Positions 37,884 to 46,568 of a DNA stretch of 64,000 nucleotides are shown in pieces. Position numbers and translations under genes: made by a program. The stretch spans positions 620,001 to 684,000 of the forward strand of contig NC_050730.1 in assembly GCF_014133895.1 (NCBI RefSeq), given 5' to 3'. The stretch comes from Torulaspora globosa (Eukaryota; Ascomycota; Saccharomycetes; Saccharomycetales; Saccharomycetaceae). How positions within the stretch are numbered: the first letter of the stretch is position 1; each line of letters begins with the position of its first letter. The notes below the pieces were generated by a model. It was not told the origin of the DNA and made no database searches. It saw only the letters and a program-made list of their open reading frames with translations.

Positions 37884-39803
37884 ATGTCTAAGGCTGTCGG
37901 TATCGATTTGGGTACTACTTACTCATGTGTTGCTCACTTCTCCAACGATCGTGTGGAAATTATTGCCAACGATCAAGGTAACAGAACCACCCCTTCTTTC
38001 GTTGCCTTCACTGACACTGAAAGATTGATTGGTGATGCTGCCAAGAACCAGGCTGCTATGAACCCAAGCAACACCGTCTTCGACGCTAAGCGTTTGATCG
38101 GTAGAAACTTCAGCGACCCTGAAGTTCAAGGTGACATGAAGCACTTCCCATTCAAGATCATTGATGTTGACGGTAAGCCACAAATCCAAGTTGAATACAA
38201 GGGTGAAACCAAGGACTTCACTCCAGAACAAATATCTTCTATGGTCTTGGGTAAGATGAAGGAAACCGCTGAGTCCTACCTTGGTGCTAAGGTCAATGAT
38301 GCTGTCGTCACTGTCCCAGCTTACTTCAACGACTCTCAAAGACAAGCTACTAAGGATGCTGGTACTATCGCTGGTTTGAACGTTCTTCGTATCATTAACG
38401 AACCAACTGCCGCTGCTATTGCCTACGGTTTAGACAAGAAGGGCGGTGAAGAAAACGTCTTGATTTTCGATCTTGGTGGTGGTACTTTTGATGTTTCTCT
38501 TTTGACCATCGAAGATGGTATTTTCGAAGTCAAGGCTACTGCAGGTGACACTCACTTGGGTGGTGAAGATTTCGACAACAGATTGGTCACCCACTTGGCC
38601 AACGAATTCAAGAGAAAGAACAAGAAAGACTTGACCACTAACCAAAGAGCTTTGAGAAGATTGAGAACTGCTTGTGAAAGAGCAAAGAGAACCTTGTCCT
38701 CTTCCGCTCAAACTTCTGTTGAAATCGACTCCTTGTTCGAAGGTATCGACTTCTACACTTCCATCACCAGAGCTAGATTCGAAGAATTGTGCGCTGACTT
38801 GTTCAGATCTACCTTGGACCCTGTTGAAAAGGTCTTGAGAGACTCCAAGTTGGACAAGTCTCAAGTTCATGAAATTGTCTTGGTTGGTGGTTCCACCAGA
38901 ATTCCAAAGGTTCAAAAATTGGTTACTGACTTCTTCAACGGTAAGGAACCAAACAGATCTATCAACCCAGATGAAGCTGTTGCCTATGGTGCCGCTGTTC
39001 AAGCTGCTATTTTGACCGGTGACCAATCTTCCAAGACCCAAGATTTGTTGTTGTTGGATGTTGCCCCTCTATCTCTAGGTATTGAGACCGCTGGTGGTGT
39101 CATGACTAAGTTGATTCCAAGAAACTCTACCATTCCAACCAAGAAGTCCGAGACTTTCTCTACTTACGCTGATAACCAGCCAGGTGTCTTGATTCAAGTC
39201 TTCGAAGGTGAAAGAGCTAAGACCAAGGACAACAACTTGTTGGGTAAGTTCGAGTTGAGTGGTATTCCACCAGCTCCAAGAGGTGTCCCACAAATCGAAG
39301 TCACTTTCGATATAGACTCTAACGGTATCTTGAACGTCTCTGCTGTTGAAAAGGGTACTGGTAAGTCTAACAAGATCACCATCACCAACGACAAGGGTAG
39401 ACTATCCAAGGAGGATATCGAAAGAATGGTTGCTGAAGCCGAAAAGTTCAAGGAAGAAGATGAAAAGGAATCTGCCAGAATTGCTTCTAAGAATCAATTG
39501 GAATCCATTGCTTACTCTTTGAAGAGCTCTGTCTCTGAGGCTGGTGACAAGTTGGAAGAAGCCGACAAGGAAACTGTCTCCAAGAAAGCCGAAGAGACAA
39601 TTGCATGGTTGGACAGCAACACCACTGCCACCAAAGAAGAATTCGATGACAAATTGAAGGAATTGCAAGAAATCGCTAACCCAATCATGACCAAATTGTA
39701 CCAAGCTGGTGGTGCTCCAGGTGGCGCTGCCCCAGGTGGTTTCCCAGGTGGTGCTCCTCCAGCTCCAGAAGCTGAGGGCCCAACTGTCGAAGAAGTTGAT
39801 TGA
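37884..39803 (+). CDS. SSA2: Cytosolic Hsp70 chaperone, SSA family
   Basis: 639 residues from the ATG at 37884, the exact length I recall for Ssa1/Ssa2 (syntenic with SSA2, YLL024C). It folds and remodels client proteins with Hsp40s and hands disaggregation substrates to Hsp104. The ATPase domain (1-385) opens with [15 protein letters not shown] and includes [14 protein letters not shown] and [15 protein letters not shown]; the substrate-binding domain and helical lid follow, then a Gly/Ala/Pro-rich tail ([11 protein letters not shown]) ending in the cytosolic EEVD motif that binds TPR co-chaperones. Codon use is extremely biased (GGT, AAG, TTG, GAA), marking very high expression. A heat shock element and TATA box precede it. 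Confidence 0.97.
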   Translation: MSKAVGIDLGTTYSCVAHFSNDRVEIIANDQGNRTTPSFVAFTDTERLIGDAAKNQAAMNPSNTVFDAKRLIGRNFSDPEVQGDMKHFPFKIIDVDGKPQIQVEYKGETKDFTPEQISSMVLGKMKETAESYLGAKVNDAVVTVPAYFNDSQRQATKDAGTIAGLNVLRIINEPTAAAIAYGLDKKGGEENVLIFDLGGGTFDVSLLTIEDGIFEVKATAGDTHLGGEDFDNRLVTHLANEFKRKNKKDLTTNQRALRRLRTACERAKRTLSSSAQTSVEIDSLFEGIDFYTSITRARFEELCADLFRSTLDPVEKVLRDSKLDKSQVHEIVLVGGSTRIPKVQKLVTDFFNGKEPNRSINPDEAVAYGAAVQAAILTGDQSSKTQDLLLLDVAPLSLGIETAGGVMTKLIPRNSTIPTKKSETFSTYADNQPGVLIQVFEGERAKTKDNNLLGKFELSGIPPAPRGVPQIEVTFDIDSNGILNVSAVEKGTGKSNKITITNDKGRLSKEDIERMVAEAEKFKEEDEKESARIASKNQLESIAYSLKSSVSEAGDKLEEADKETVSKKAEETIAWLDSNTTATKEEFDDKLKELQEIANPIMTKLYQAGGAPGGAAPGGFPGGAPPAPEAEGPTVEEVD

Positions 39804-40012
39804 ATTGATCGATGAAACAAGATTTTGATAATTCATTTTTTAGCCTTTCTAATGATCATATGTATAATATTATAACTAACAAATTGTGTTGAATGAGATT
39901 CATGCTTCGACAGATCTAAGAGGGTAGCAGCTAATTCATTCTTGGAAGACTGAATATAATGCACCAATGTCTTGCTAGTAAAGATTCAGGTCACAGGGGT
40001 AAGGAAAAAAAT

Positions 40013-40122
40013 GGGGCGAGCTGGGAATTGAACCCAGGGCCTCTCGCATGCTTGTATGTTTTCATCCCCGGTGTTCCGAAGATTCGCCCAAAGCGAGAAT
40101 CATACCACTAGACCACACGCCC
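40013..40122 (-). tRNA. tRNA-Pro (UGG) with 38-nt intron
   Basis: Minus-strand tRNA starting GGGCGTG and ending CTCGCCCC. The A-box TGGTCTAGTGG and B-box GGTTCAATTCC are clear. The mature tRNA is 72 nt: exon 1 at 40122-40087, intron 40086-40049, exon 2 40048-40013. Anticodon loop after splicing is TTTGGGT, with UGG as anticodon and the intron after position 37, the canonical place. Position 6-67 in the acceptor stem is a U-U mismatch, which I recall in the S. cerevisiae gene as well. Confidence 0.95.
40049..40086 (-). other. Intron of tRNA-Pro (UGG)
   Basis: 38-nt intron removed by the tRNA splicing endonuclease. It contains GAATCTTCGG, and an anticodon-intron pairing of the usual type is likely though not modelled. 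Confidence 0.85.
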
Positions 40123-40463
40123 TAATATTTTGTTGTTGAATTTCACTTAAGACATAACTAAGAAGGTATCGAGAATCATGCAATCCATAACTGCAATTCG
40201 CTGTTAAGTTTGGCATTGGAAGGATGAGACAGTGCTTGCCAATTAAAATCGTTATTGTAACGAAAGTCAGATTCCATATCAGGTGGATAGACTGTAGTCA
40301 ATAAAGTCTTTGTTTCTTCTGTTTATGGATCTCATGTACTTCAGGGTCTCAGTAACAATCGCGGTCCTGCAAAGCTTTCTCTCTACACCTAAACATAAAT
40401 AAAGTGTAAAAAGTGAAGATTGAAACATCTTCAGGTGAAACTTGAAACTTCTATTAAAAAAAA
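40123..40463. other. Intergenic region between the two tRNA genes
   Basis: 341 bp of AT-rich sequence. No LTR remnant, often found beside yeast tRNA genes, was recognised. Confidence 0.4.
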
Positions 40464-40535
40464 TGCCATCCCCTGGAATCGAACCTGGGTTTCATCGGCC
40501 ACAACGATGTGTACTAACCACTATACTAGGATGGC
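40464..40535 (-). tRNA. tRNA-His (GUG)
   Basis: 72-nt intronless minus-strand tRNA, from GCCATCC to GGATGGCA. The anticodon loop TTGTGGC carries GUG; the A-box TAGTATAGTGG and B-box GGTTCGATTCC are intact. The G at position -1 is normally added after transcription and is not encoded here (an A or T precedes). It lies 137 bp upstream of NPR3 on the opposite strand. Confidence 0.95.
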
Positions 40536-40671
40536 TCACAAGTTAGGGTTTGTTAGGGGAAAAAACCAACCAAGTAGGAGGAAAGAAAATTTCACCAACA
40601 AAAAAATTTAATACAATTTTTCCTAGGATCGAGTAGTATGAGAAGGCTGATCAACTTTTGCGACTACATCA

Positions 40672-43461
40672 ATGAGTGAATTTCTACCAAATTCTTGCCT
40701 GGTTGGTATTCATCTGACAATATTTACTCATTCTGGTCCGCAGGTAGTTTTCCATTATCCTCCTTCTGTCGTTGGTCATTTGAAGAGTAGGGAACGCCAG
40801 AATAAGAGAGACCCTTCATCTTTGGATAAAGAAGTCAAGTATGACCGTAGTAGTGTTGATTTTGGCAGGAATTCCAGTATAAGCGGTCCTTTAACCTCAC
40901 ATTCTGCAAGGTCTAGCGAATATCGACCCCAAGGTGATGAAGCTACCGGCAGTCCCAAGGTGGACAGTAATTCTGGCAACTTCCGAAGTAAAGGAAGTTC
41001 AGATTGGGCCAAAAGGGATGAATCAAAAAAACCTGAGATGGATTCCGATGTGGGATCATCATCATCTGGATTGAGCGATAGTGAGCTCTCAACAGATTAT
41101 GCCGACTGTTCAAGCTCATCTTCGTCTGAATCACATTCCTATGAGGAAGCCGAAAAAGAACTCAACGATTTCGGATACGGAGATCTGAAAGATGACACCA
41201 ATGTTGCGCGACCAAGCATGATCATGCTCTCTCACGCCAACAATAGTTTTAGTTCGGAATTTTCACATTCGTCAAAACTTCTCAGAGCTAAGAGTTCCCA
41301 GATAAGTGCAAGCAAACTCTTGGATATCATCAGCACTGATAATCAAAACAGACGACCCTCCCGCGCCTCCGCAGTATCGTCGGTCCAAGGAGATGAAGGT
41401 CCCAAAGAGGAGGAAGAAATTTCCAACACTGAAGAAGAGATAGAAAGAATGATTGCTAAAGGTACTCTGAACTTCGACGAGACGCATTTTACAGAAGAGA
41501 ATTTTCAGGATCTGACCAAGGTGTTTGGTTTCGATCCTGAATTTGTTGCTGAATTCTGCTCGCCTGAGAGAGAAATGTGTAACGCAAGATTCGAATTTAC
41601 GGTCGACGACCTATGTTTTCTAGGTTTACCTGTTCACGTAGATGCCAATGGGCAATGGAGAAGATCAAGGCGCAAGAAGCATTTTGGCCGATCGAAGAGA
41701 TCCTCTAGCTCGGGAACGAAAGGCGGCAGCGTCACTAGGGGTAGCGGCCTGAACGACAATGATAGCTCCTATATGGAGAATTCGTCCTCTATGGCAGAAA
41801 CAAATGTGTTCTCAGATAATATCCGCCGGTCGGAGACGTCAGATATTGCGAAACCCGATGATCTTCGAAACAGTATGGACATGTTCCACGTGTGCTTTGT
41901 AATGAATCCTTCTCTGGTTGAATACAACAAAAGGGTAGATGATATGTTCCATTATGTCGTGACTCGGTTATCGATTTTATTGCGTTACTCACAAGCGAAG
42001 TCAGCTTACGTCTCTAAACAATGCAACCTGATCTTGAAAGAGAAAGAAAAAGTACTCAAGTCATCAAAAGCGTATCAAAACAAAAATGATTCCGGCCGAA
42101 GAGCAAAATACCTGTATCAAAGGCTCTTTGCGAAGTCGTCGCTGGCAAGGGCTCTAATAACTTGCGTTGACAAACTGCAAAGAAACGAAATAGCCTGCCT
42201 TGAAATCGACGATGATAAGGTAATTTCACTGCAGATACCGATTCAGAATGAGTTCCGTCATTTGCCTAATTTCAAGCTTCATCCGGTATTGAAGGGTTCT
42301 TACCTGACCTCCATACTCAATGCCCGATTTCTTGGATCATCCCCGACAAGGGATAATATTCGTGATTCATCAATGATAAGGGACAAATATGATGATGACT
42401 ATGATGACGATCTGTTAAATTATGCTTTGTTGCTATTAGACGAACCTAGTAGCATAATTAGAGAGCTCGAATCTTTATCGTCAGATGATGATATTGGGAA
42501 CATGGTCTTAATACATTTGATCAAAAGACTACAGCCAACAGTGGCTTTGAGGTCTTATCAAGATTTGTTTAACCAGCTGTTAGGCAGCTCGACCGAATCG
42601 TCTACATTTTCGGGATCTCAAAACTCTTTTCATACAAGTATGCTGAGATCCTGTGCATTGCATCTGCTTTATCGAAGACACGCTAGAGTGATAATCCCGA
42701 TCAGCTCTAAGAATACATACATCGTTTCGCCCTTGGCCCCAATCGGAAGTCATCCACAGGAGGACTACCATGACATTGACGAGATTTCTGCTTTAAGAAG
42801 ACCGCTCATTTATCAGAATCAAGAGAAGTTCAAAAAAAGATTCCCCTCCTTGCCCTCTTTGGTTTCATTTCTCAACCTGCTGTCGACAAAGAAACCAAAG
42901 CCTTTTGGTAGCATAATACCGTCTAAGGAACATAAACCCATCTATTTGGGAGCATTAACATGGTTGATGAGGTTTGGGTATGTGACCCAATTACTGACAT
43001 TCGTTTGTATCCGAGTTGATAAACAAATCAAGATGGCGGTCGAAGAGGACTTAGAGAAGGAAGCACCGAGAGTCAGAAAGGATAATCTAAATCGTGACAA
43101 CAACAAGATGGACAATTTCTCCAAGGAAACAGATTTTGTTAGTCAGATGATACCACAATCTCAACTGTACCATTCCGAGGATGACGTGGATAACTATGCG
43201 TTCGACGATCATAACATGGAAAAAGATTACACTATAATTTTGGAACCTGAGAGGGCGACGGCAATTGAAAAAAGGTGGATCTTCAAATGCATTCAAGATC
43301 AACCCACCGATATTCAGTTTTTATTCAATAAGGTCTTAAAATACTTCAATGGTAAGACACCTATGGAATTGGTCCTCATTAGAGAAGAAATTACAAGGCA
43401 TGAGCTGAAAAGGATATTGAATGCCCTTCCCCGCTATTGCGTAGAGTTTCATCATTGGTGA
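40672..43461 (+). CDS. NPR3: Npr3, SEACIT (GATOR1-like) subunit
   Basis: 929 residues, ortholog of S. cerevisiae Npr3 (YHL023C, 1146 aa). With Npr2 and Iml1 it forms SEACIT, which inhibits TORC1 at the vacuole when nitrogen is scarce. The N-terminal longin half-domain (LPNSCLVGIHLTIFTHSGPQ) is interrupted by a long Ser-rich disordered insert (about 45-265). The conserved blocks FCSPEREMCNARFEF (about 300), FHVCFVMNP (about 405), and the C-terminal YTIILEPERATAIEKRW with the terminal HHW follow. The shorter length comes mainly from smaller low-complexity inserts. It converges on RIM4 with 144 nt, as YHL023C and YHL024W do. Confidence 0.95.
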   Translation: MSEFLPNSCLVGIHLTIFTHSGPQVVFHYPPSVVGHLKSRERQNKRDPSSLDKEVKYDRSSVDFGRNSSISGPLTSHSARSSEYRPQGDEATGSPKVDSNSGNFRSKGSSDWAKRDESKKPEMDSDVGSSSSGLSDSELSTDYADCSSSSSSESHSYEEAEKELNDFGYGDLKDDTNVARPSMIMLSHANNSFSSEFSHSSKLLRAKSSQISASKLLDIISTDNQNRRPSRASAVSSVQGDEGPKEEEEISNTEEEIERMIAKGTLNFDETHFTEENFQDLTKVFGFDPEFVAEFCSPEREMCNARFEFTVDDLCFLGLPVHVDANGQWRRSRRKKHFGRSKRSSSSGTKGGSVTRGSGLNDNDSSYMENSSSMAETNVFSDNIRRSETSDIAKPDDLRNSMDMFHVCFVMNPSLVEYNKRVDDMFHYVVTRLSILLRYSQAKSAYVSKQCNLILKEKEKVLKSSKAYQNKNDSGRRAKYLYQRLFAKSSLARALITCVDKLQRNEIACLEIDDDKVISLQIPIQNEFRHLPNFKLHPVLKGSYLTSILNARFLGSSPTRDNIRDSSMIRDKYDDDYDDDLLNYALLLLDEPSSIIRELESLSSDDDIGNMVLIHLIKRLQPTVALRSYQDLFNQLLGSSTESSTFSGSQNSFHTSMLRSCALHLLYRRHARVIIPISSKNTYIVSPLAPIGSHPQEDYHDIDEISALRRPLIYQNQEKFKKRFPSLPSLVSFLNLLSTKKPKPFGSIIPSKEHKPIYLGALTWLMRFGYVTQLLTFVCIRVDKQIKMAVEEDLEKEAPRVRKDNLNRDNNKMDNFSKETDFVSQMIPQSQLYHSEDDVDNYAFDDHNMEKDYTIILEPERATAIEKRWIFKCIQDQPTDIQFLFNKVLKYFNGKTPMELVLIREEITRHELKRILNALPRYCVEFHHW

Positions 43462-43605
43462 AAAGCTAAGGTAAGAAGTCTCCTTTAGTGAAATAATTAT
43501 AATTATGCTTAAACGAGTGAATATAGTCATCTAGACTCTAAGATAGATAATAAGGGTGTACTACCATGAATAATAAAAAAGACGTAAAACTTGAAGGTTT
43601 CCGCT

Positions 43606-45606
43606 TCAATAATCCAAATTGTATGGTTTAGCCGCGGGGAAATCATTTGATTCTACTTGACCAAAGTGGGTCTGATTTACGGATGGAGATCCGTGCATCC
43701 TTGGATCTGGTTGACACATTGGCATACCAGGGCCCATCATGTGGCCATCTACGCCAGAAGCTGGTGGTGGTGGCATTGGGTACACCATCATATAAGGTTG
43801 ATTACCTCCGGGACCAGGTGCGGGATGTGATGGACCCATAGGCCCTATTGGGTAATGCATCGGATGATAGTAGTATGGTTGAAAATAATATGGTTTTGGT
43901 GGTTCATTGAAACCGCCACGTTTCATAAATTTCTTCTTACCCTTGTTCGCATAATTTTTATTCTCGCCTAAATTACTTTGCCCAATACTGCCAGCAGATG
44001 AGTTATTGTAAGTAGTTGCCGAGTTTGTTTTACCAGCTGATGCTGAAACATCTGAAGTTGCATCAGTAGCACCATCAGCGCAAAAGGTATTATCACTTTC
44101 CGATTTTAAACTATAACTTCTTGCCGACGACCAACCATTTGGCAAAGAAGTACGTCTAAGCGCATTCCTCATATATGGATTATATGGATTAATTTCGAAA
44201 TCGGAATGAGATGGCATCGCTGGGGTAATAAATGGTAATATGGGTTCAGGTTCATATGATCTTCTTCGGTACATATTAATAGGTGGAGGAGCCAAATTGA
44301 TTTGAGGACCGGTGAAATTCGTACCATGTTTATCATGATAACCATTATTTCTTCTGCCATGTCTCTTACCGTGATGACCACCAATAATCTTGTATTGAAC
44401 ATGCATCGTTTTACCCAAGAAAATAGCATGATTCTCCCTTTCCAAAGCAGCAGCAGCAGCTTCTTCAGTTTCAAATTGTATAAAGGCAAAAATGTTTGTG
44501 GATTTATTGATTAGATTGATATCGACAATCTCACCATGATTAGAGAATCTATCATTCAGTTTTTCTTTTGTTACAGCAGGATCCAACTGACCGATAAAGA
44601 TCGATTTCTTGTCGATGGTTTCAAAATTTTGTGAATCAATCTCCGAATCAGACCTTTGATCTTCAACAAAACCATCTTCATCATTCAAATTGTAATCTTC
44701 ATCATCTTCATCATCAACTTCATTATCGTCATCATTGATATCCTGACTTTTATGGTATACGTCATCTATCGATTTTCTTTTGAATAGTAGATTGAAATGT
44801 TTGGGGACTTCTATATTTTGTACCCATTCAACATCCCATTCGGGTTCACCCCTTAAGTTGGCAAAAGCCCTAATGGCATCGTCTCTATAAGCAAACTGGA
44901 CAAACCATGAATTACCGGTAGAAGTTGGATAGTTGTATTTTTTAAACTGATGATGTTCCTTATTTGGTACCAATTGTTCCAATTCACCAAATTTCTCACA
45001 GAGTTCTGCGATTCTATTGAATGACAACTGATCATGATGAGTAATAAATAGCGTACGGTTCACTCTTGCAGATTCACAACGTAAAGTTCTACCATTCAGA
45101 ATAGAACCTTGTGCCATTTTCAACGCCCTCTTCGCATCTTTATCATTCTTGTATTGAACAAATGCATATGGTCTATTAGCATGGTCACGTAACACTTTCA
45201 CTCTGGCCAATTCTCCATATTGTTTAAAACTGTTAGTGACAGAGAGACAAAGTTCGTCATCGGACAGCGAGGCGGCAAGACTAGCTACAAAAACACACGA
45301 AGAAGGACGACCACGGAAATTCTTGGTGCCTTCAAAGCCCTCCCCCTGTTCCTCTTGTGGTTCATTCTCCGAAGGAGCTTCCTTAGCTTGATCGCCGCCA
45401 TCATCGTCTTCAATGTCGTCCAATAAATCACCTTCACCGTCCTCCGATTCAGTCGATGACACTTCCATCGGTAAGAAACGATCAATGTGTTCACTGATCA
45501 CAGCACCTGATTTCGGATCATCCCCCAGCATCTCAACTCCAATGGTACCATGATTCGAGTTTGCATTTTCCAACGACGCTTCACGAGCAGTCATGGAGGC
45601 CATCAT
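43606..45606 (-). CDS. RIM4: Rim4-type RNA-binding protein with three RRMs
   Basis: 666 residues from the ATG at 45604-45606 (another ATG follows directly; the frame extends upstream via GTG). The acidic N-terminus (about 45-95) precedes RRM1 (about 103-180), RRM2 (about 183-265) and, after an acidic linker, RRM3 (about 335-410, with SIFIGQLDPAV and FAFIQFE). The C-terminus (about 575-666) is rich in Pro, Tyr, Met, Gly and Asn, prion-like, as in Rim4, whose amyloid-like assemblies repress translation of meiotic mRNAs such as CLB3. Gene order with NPR3 supports RIM4 (YHL024W); the related YGR250C (RIE1) is the alternative. Codon use is more A/T-rich than neighbours. Confidence 0.85.
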   Translation of the reverse strand: MMASMTAREASLENANSNHGTIGVEMLGDDPKSGAVISEHIDRFLPMEVSSTESEDGEGDLLDDIEDDDGGDQAKEAPSENEPQEEQGEGFEGTKNFRGRPSSCVFVASLAASLSDDELCLSVTNSFKQYGELARVKVLRDHANRPYAFVQYKNDKDAKRALKMAQGSILNGRTLRCESARVNRTLFITHHDQLSFNRIAELCEKFGELEQLVPNKEHHQFKKYNYPTSTGNSWFVQFAYRDDAIRAFANLRGEPEWDVEWVQNIEVPKHFNLLFKRKSIDDVYHKSQDINDDDNEVDDEDDEDYNLNDEDGFVEDQRSDSEIDSQNFETIDKKSIFIGQLDPAVTKEKLNDRFSNHGEIVDINLINKSTNIFAFIQFETEEAAAAALERENHAIFLGKTMHVQYKIIGGHHGKRHGRRNNGYHDKHGTNFTGPQINLAPPPINMYRRRSYEPEPILPFITPAMPSHSDFEINPYNPYMRNALRRTSLPNGWSSARSYSLKSESDNTFCADGATDATSDVSASAGKTNSATTYNNSSAGSIGQSNLGENKNYANKGKKKFMKRGGFNEPPKPYYFQPYYYHPMHYPIGPMGPSHPAPGPGGNQPYMMVYPMPPPPASGVDGHMMGPGMPMCQPDPRMHGSPSVNQTHFGQVESNDFPAAKPYNLDY

Positions 45607-46568
45607 ATCCACTTTATCAATAAAAGCTAGGGTTAAAATAAGGGTATTGTTGCTTGTAAAGTATTATGCCACTATATGTATACAATAGAATGCAGAAAAA
45701 GGAACAAAAGCCAACACAATAGATAGATCAGACAATGGAGGGAAATAACTACTCAACAATAACTGATAAAAAACCCACTACAAGAACACAGGATCAAAAC
45801 CACAAAGATTGAATCAGGAAATATTCAACCTTTTTATAGTTTTTTCCTACGCTCCGATCGATTCAAGGAAGGTTACACAAAAACGATAGGCGGCAAAAAA
45901 GATTACCCCTACCAACATATTGAACTGAATAGGTGAACCACTCGAGCCACTCAAAACCGCGAAGCGCATGTAAACACCTAACGCCGGTCAGTTTCAACGT
46001 GGAACAAGAGACAGGGCCTCTTATCGCATTTGTTTACAAGCCCAGCCATCACTCCTGTATGGCACTTTCTGAGGGGGCGCCACTCCGAGCGTGCGCTGCA
46101 TCATGCAGAAAAGCGTGGTTATTCATATCAAACATGTTCTGAACAAAGATGTCGCCCCACAATGCGCGTTGCGCAGCAATTCCCCGCGCCAAGGCGCCGC
46201 GCGACACAATAACCACGCAGCCACCGTTGGGGCAACGCACTAATAGGGTGCTCATTAATCGCGCCAACGGATACTGCAGCGATTTACTATGCGCCTTTCA
46301 GATGCGCCTCGGGCGTGTCCATGGTGCGTGCATTTTTTTTGTCGGAGAAAACACGTGTAAATAAGGGGAGCCCCGCTTTGAGGTCCAGATATCCACATGT
46401 ACGCCACAGGAATATGTTTCAGGGTCGGACAAAAGAATGTATGCGCTCACCTCTCGAGTACTCCTAGCTTACTTGCTCGGTCAGCATTATCATCGTTATT
46501 GTTTATTAACAGTATTAATTACCTAAACACGGCATACATCTTGCATTTTATTGGACGACTATTGGCTC
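45607..46568. other. RIM4 upstream region / HSP104 downstream region
   Basis: 962 bp. Near RIM4 is AT-rich sequence with a URS1-like GCCGCC core at 45889-45894. The stretch 46060-46330 is markedly GC-rich with many GCGC and CGCC repeats and several short frames on both strands; none resembles a known protein. No structural RNA was recognised. Confidence 0.45.
45887..45896 (-). promoter_or_regulatory. URS1-like element upstream of RIM4
   Basis: Minus strand TTGCCGCCTA, 8 of 10 to URS1 TAGCCGCCGA with the GCCGCC core intact, 281 bp upstream of RIM4, a gene induced early in meiosis by Ume6-Ime1 in S. cerevisiae. The plus strand GGCGGCAAA is also one base from the Rpn4 site GGTGGCAAA. Confidence 0.45.

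Noticed and set aside
37923..39836. Long antisense frames opposite the Hsp70 gene (up to 203 codons)
   Set aside because: They are by-products of extreme codon bias in the sense gene, which removes stop codons on the other strand.
39804..40672. Ty or LTR remnant near the two tRNA genes
   Set aside because: No TG...CA bounded repeat or similarity to known delta/sigma elements was visible.
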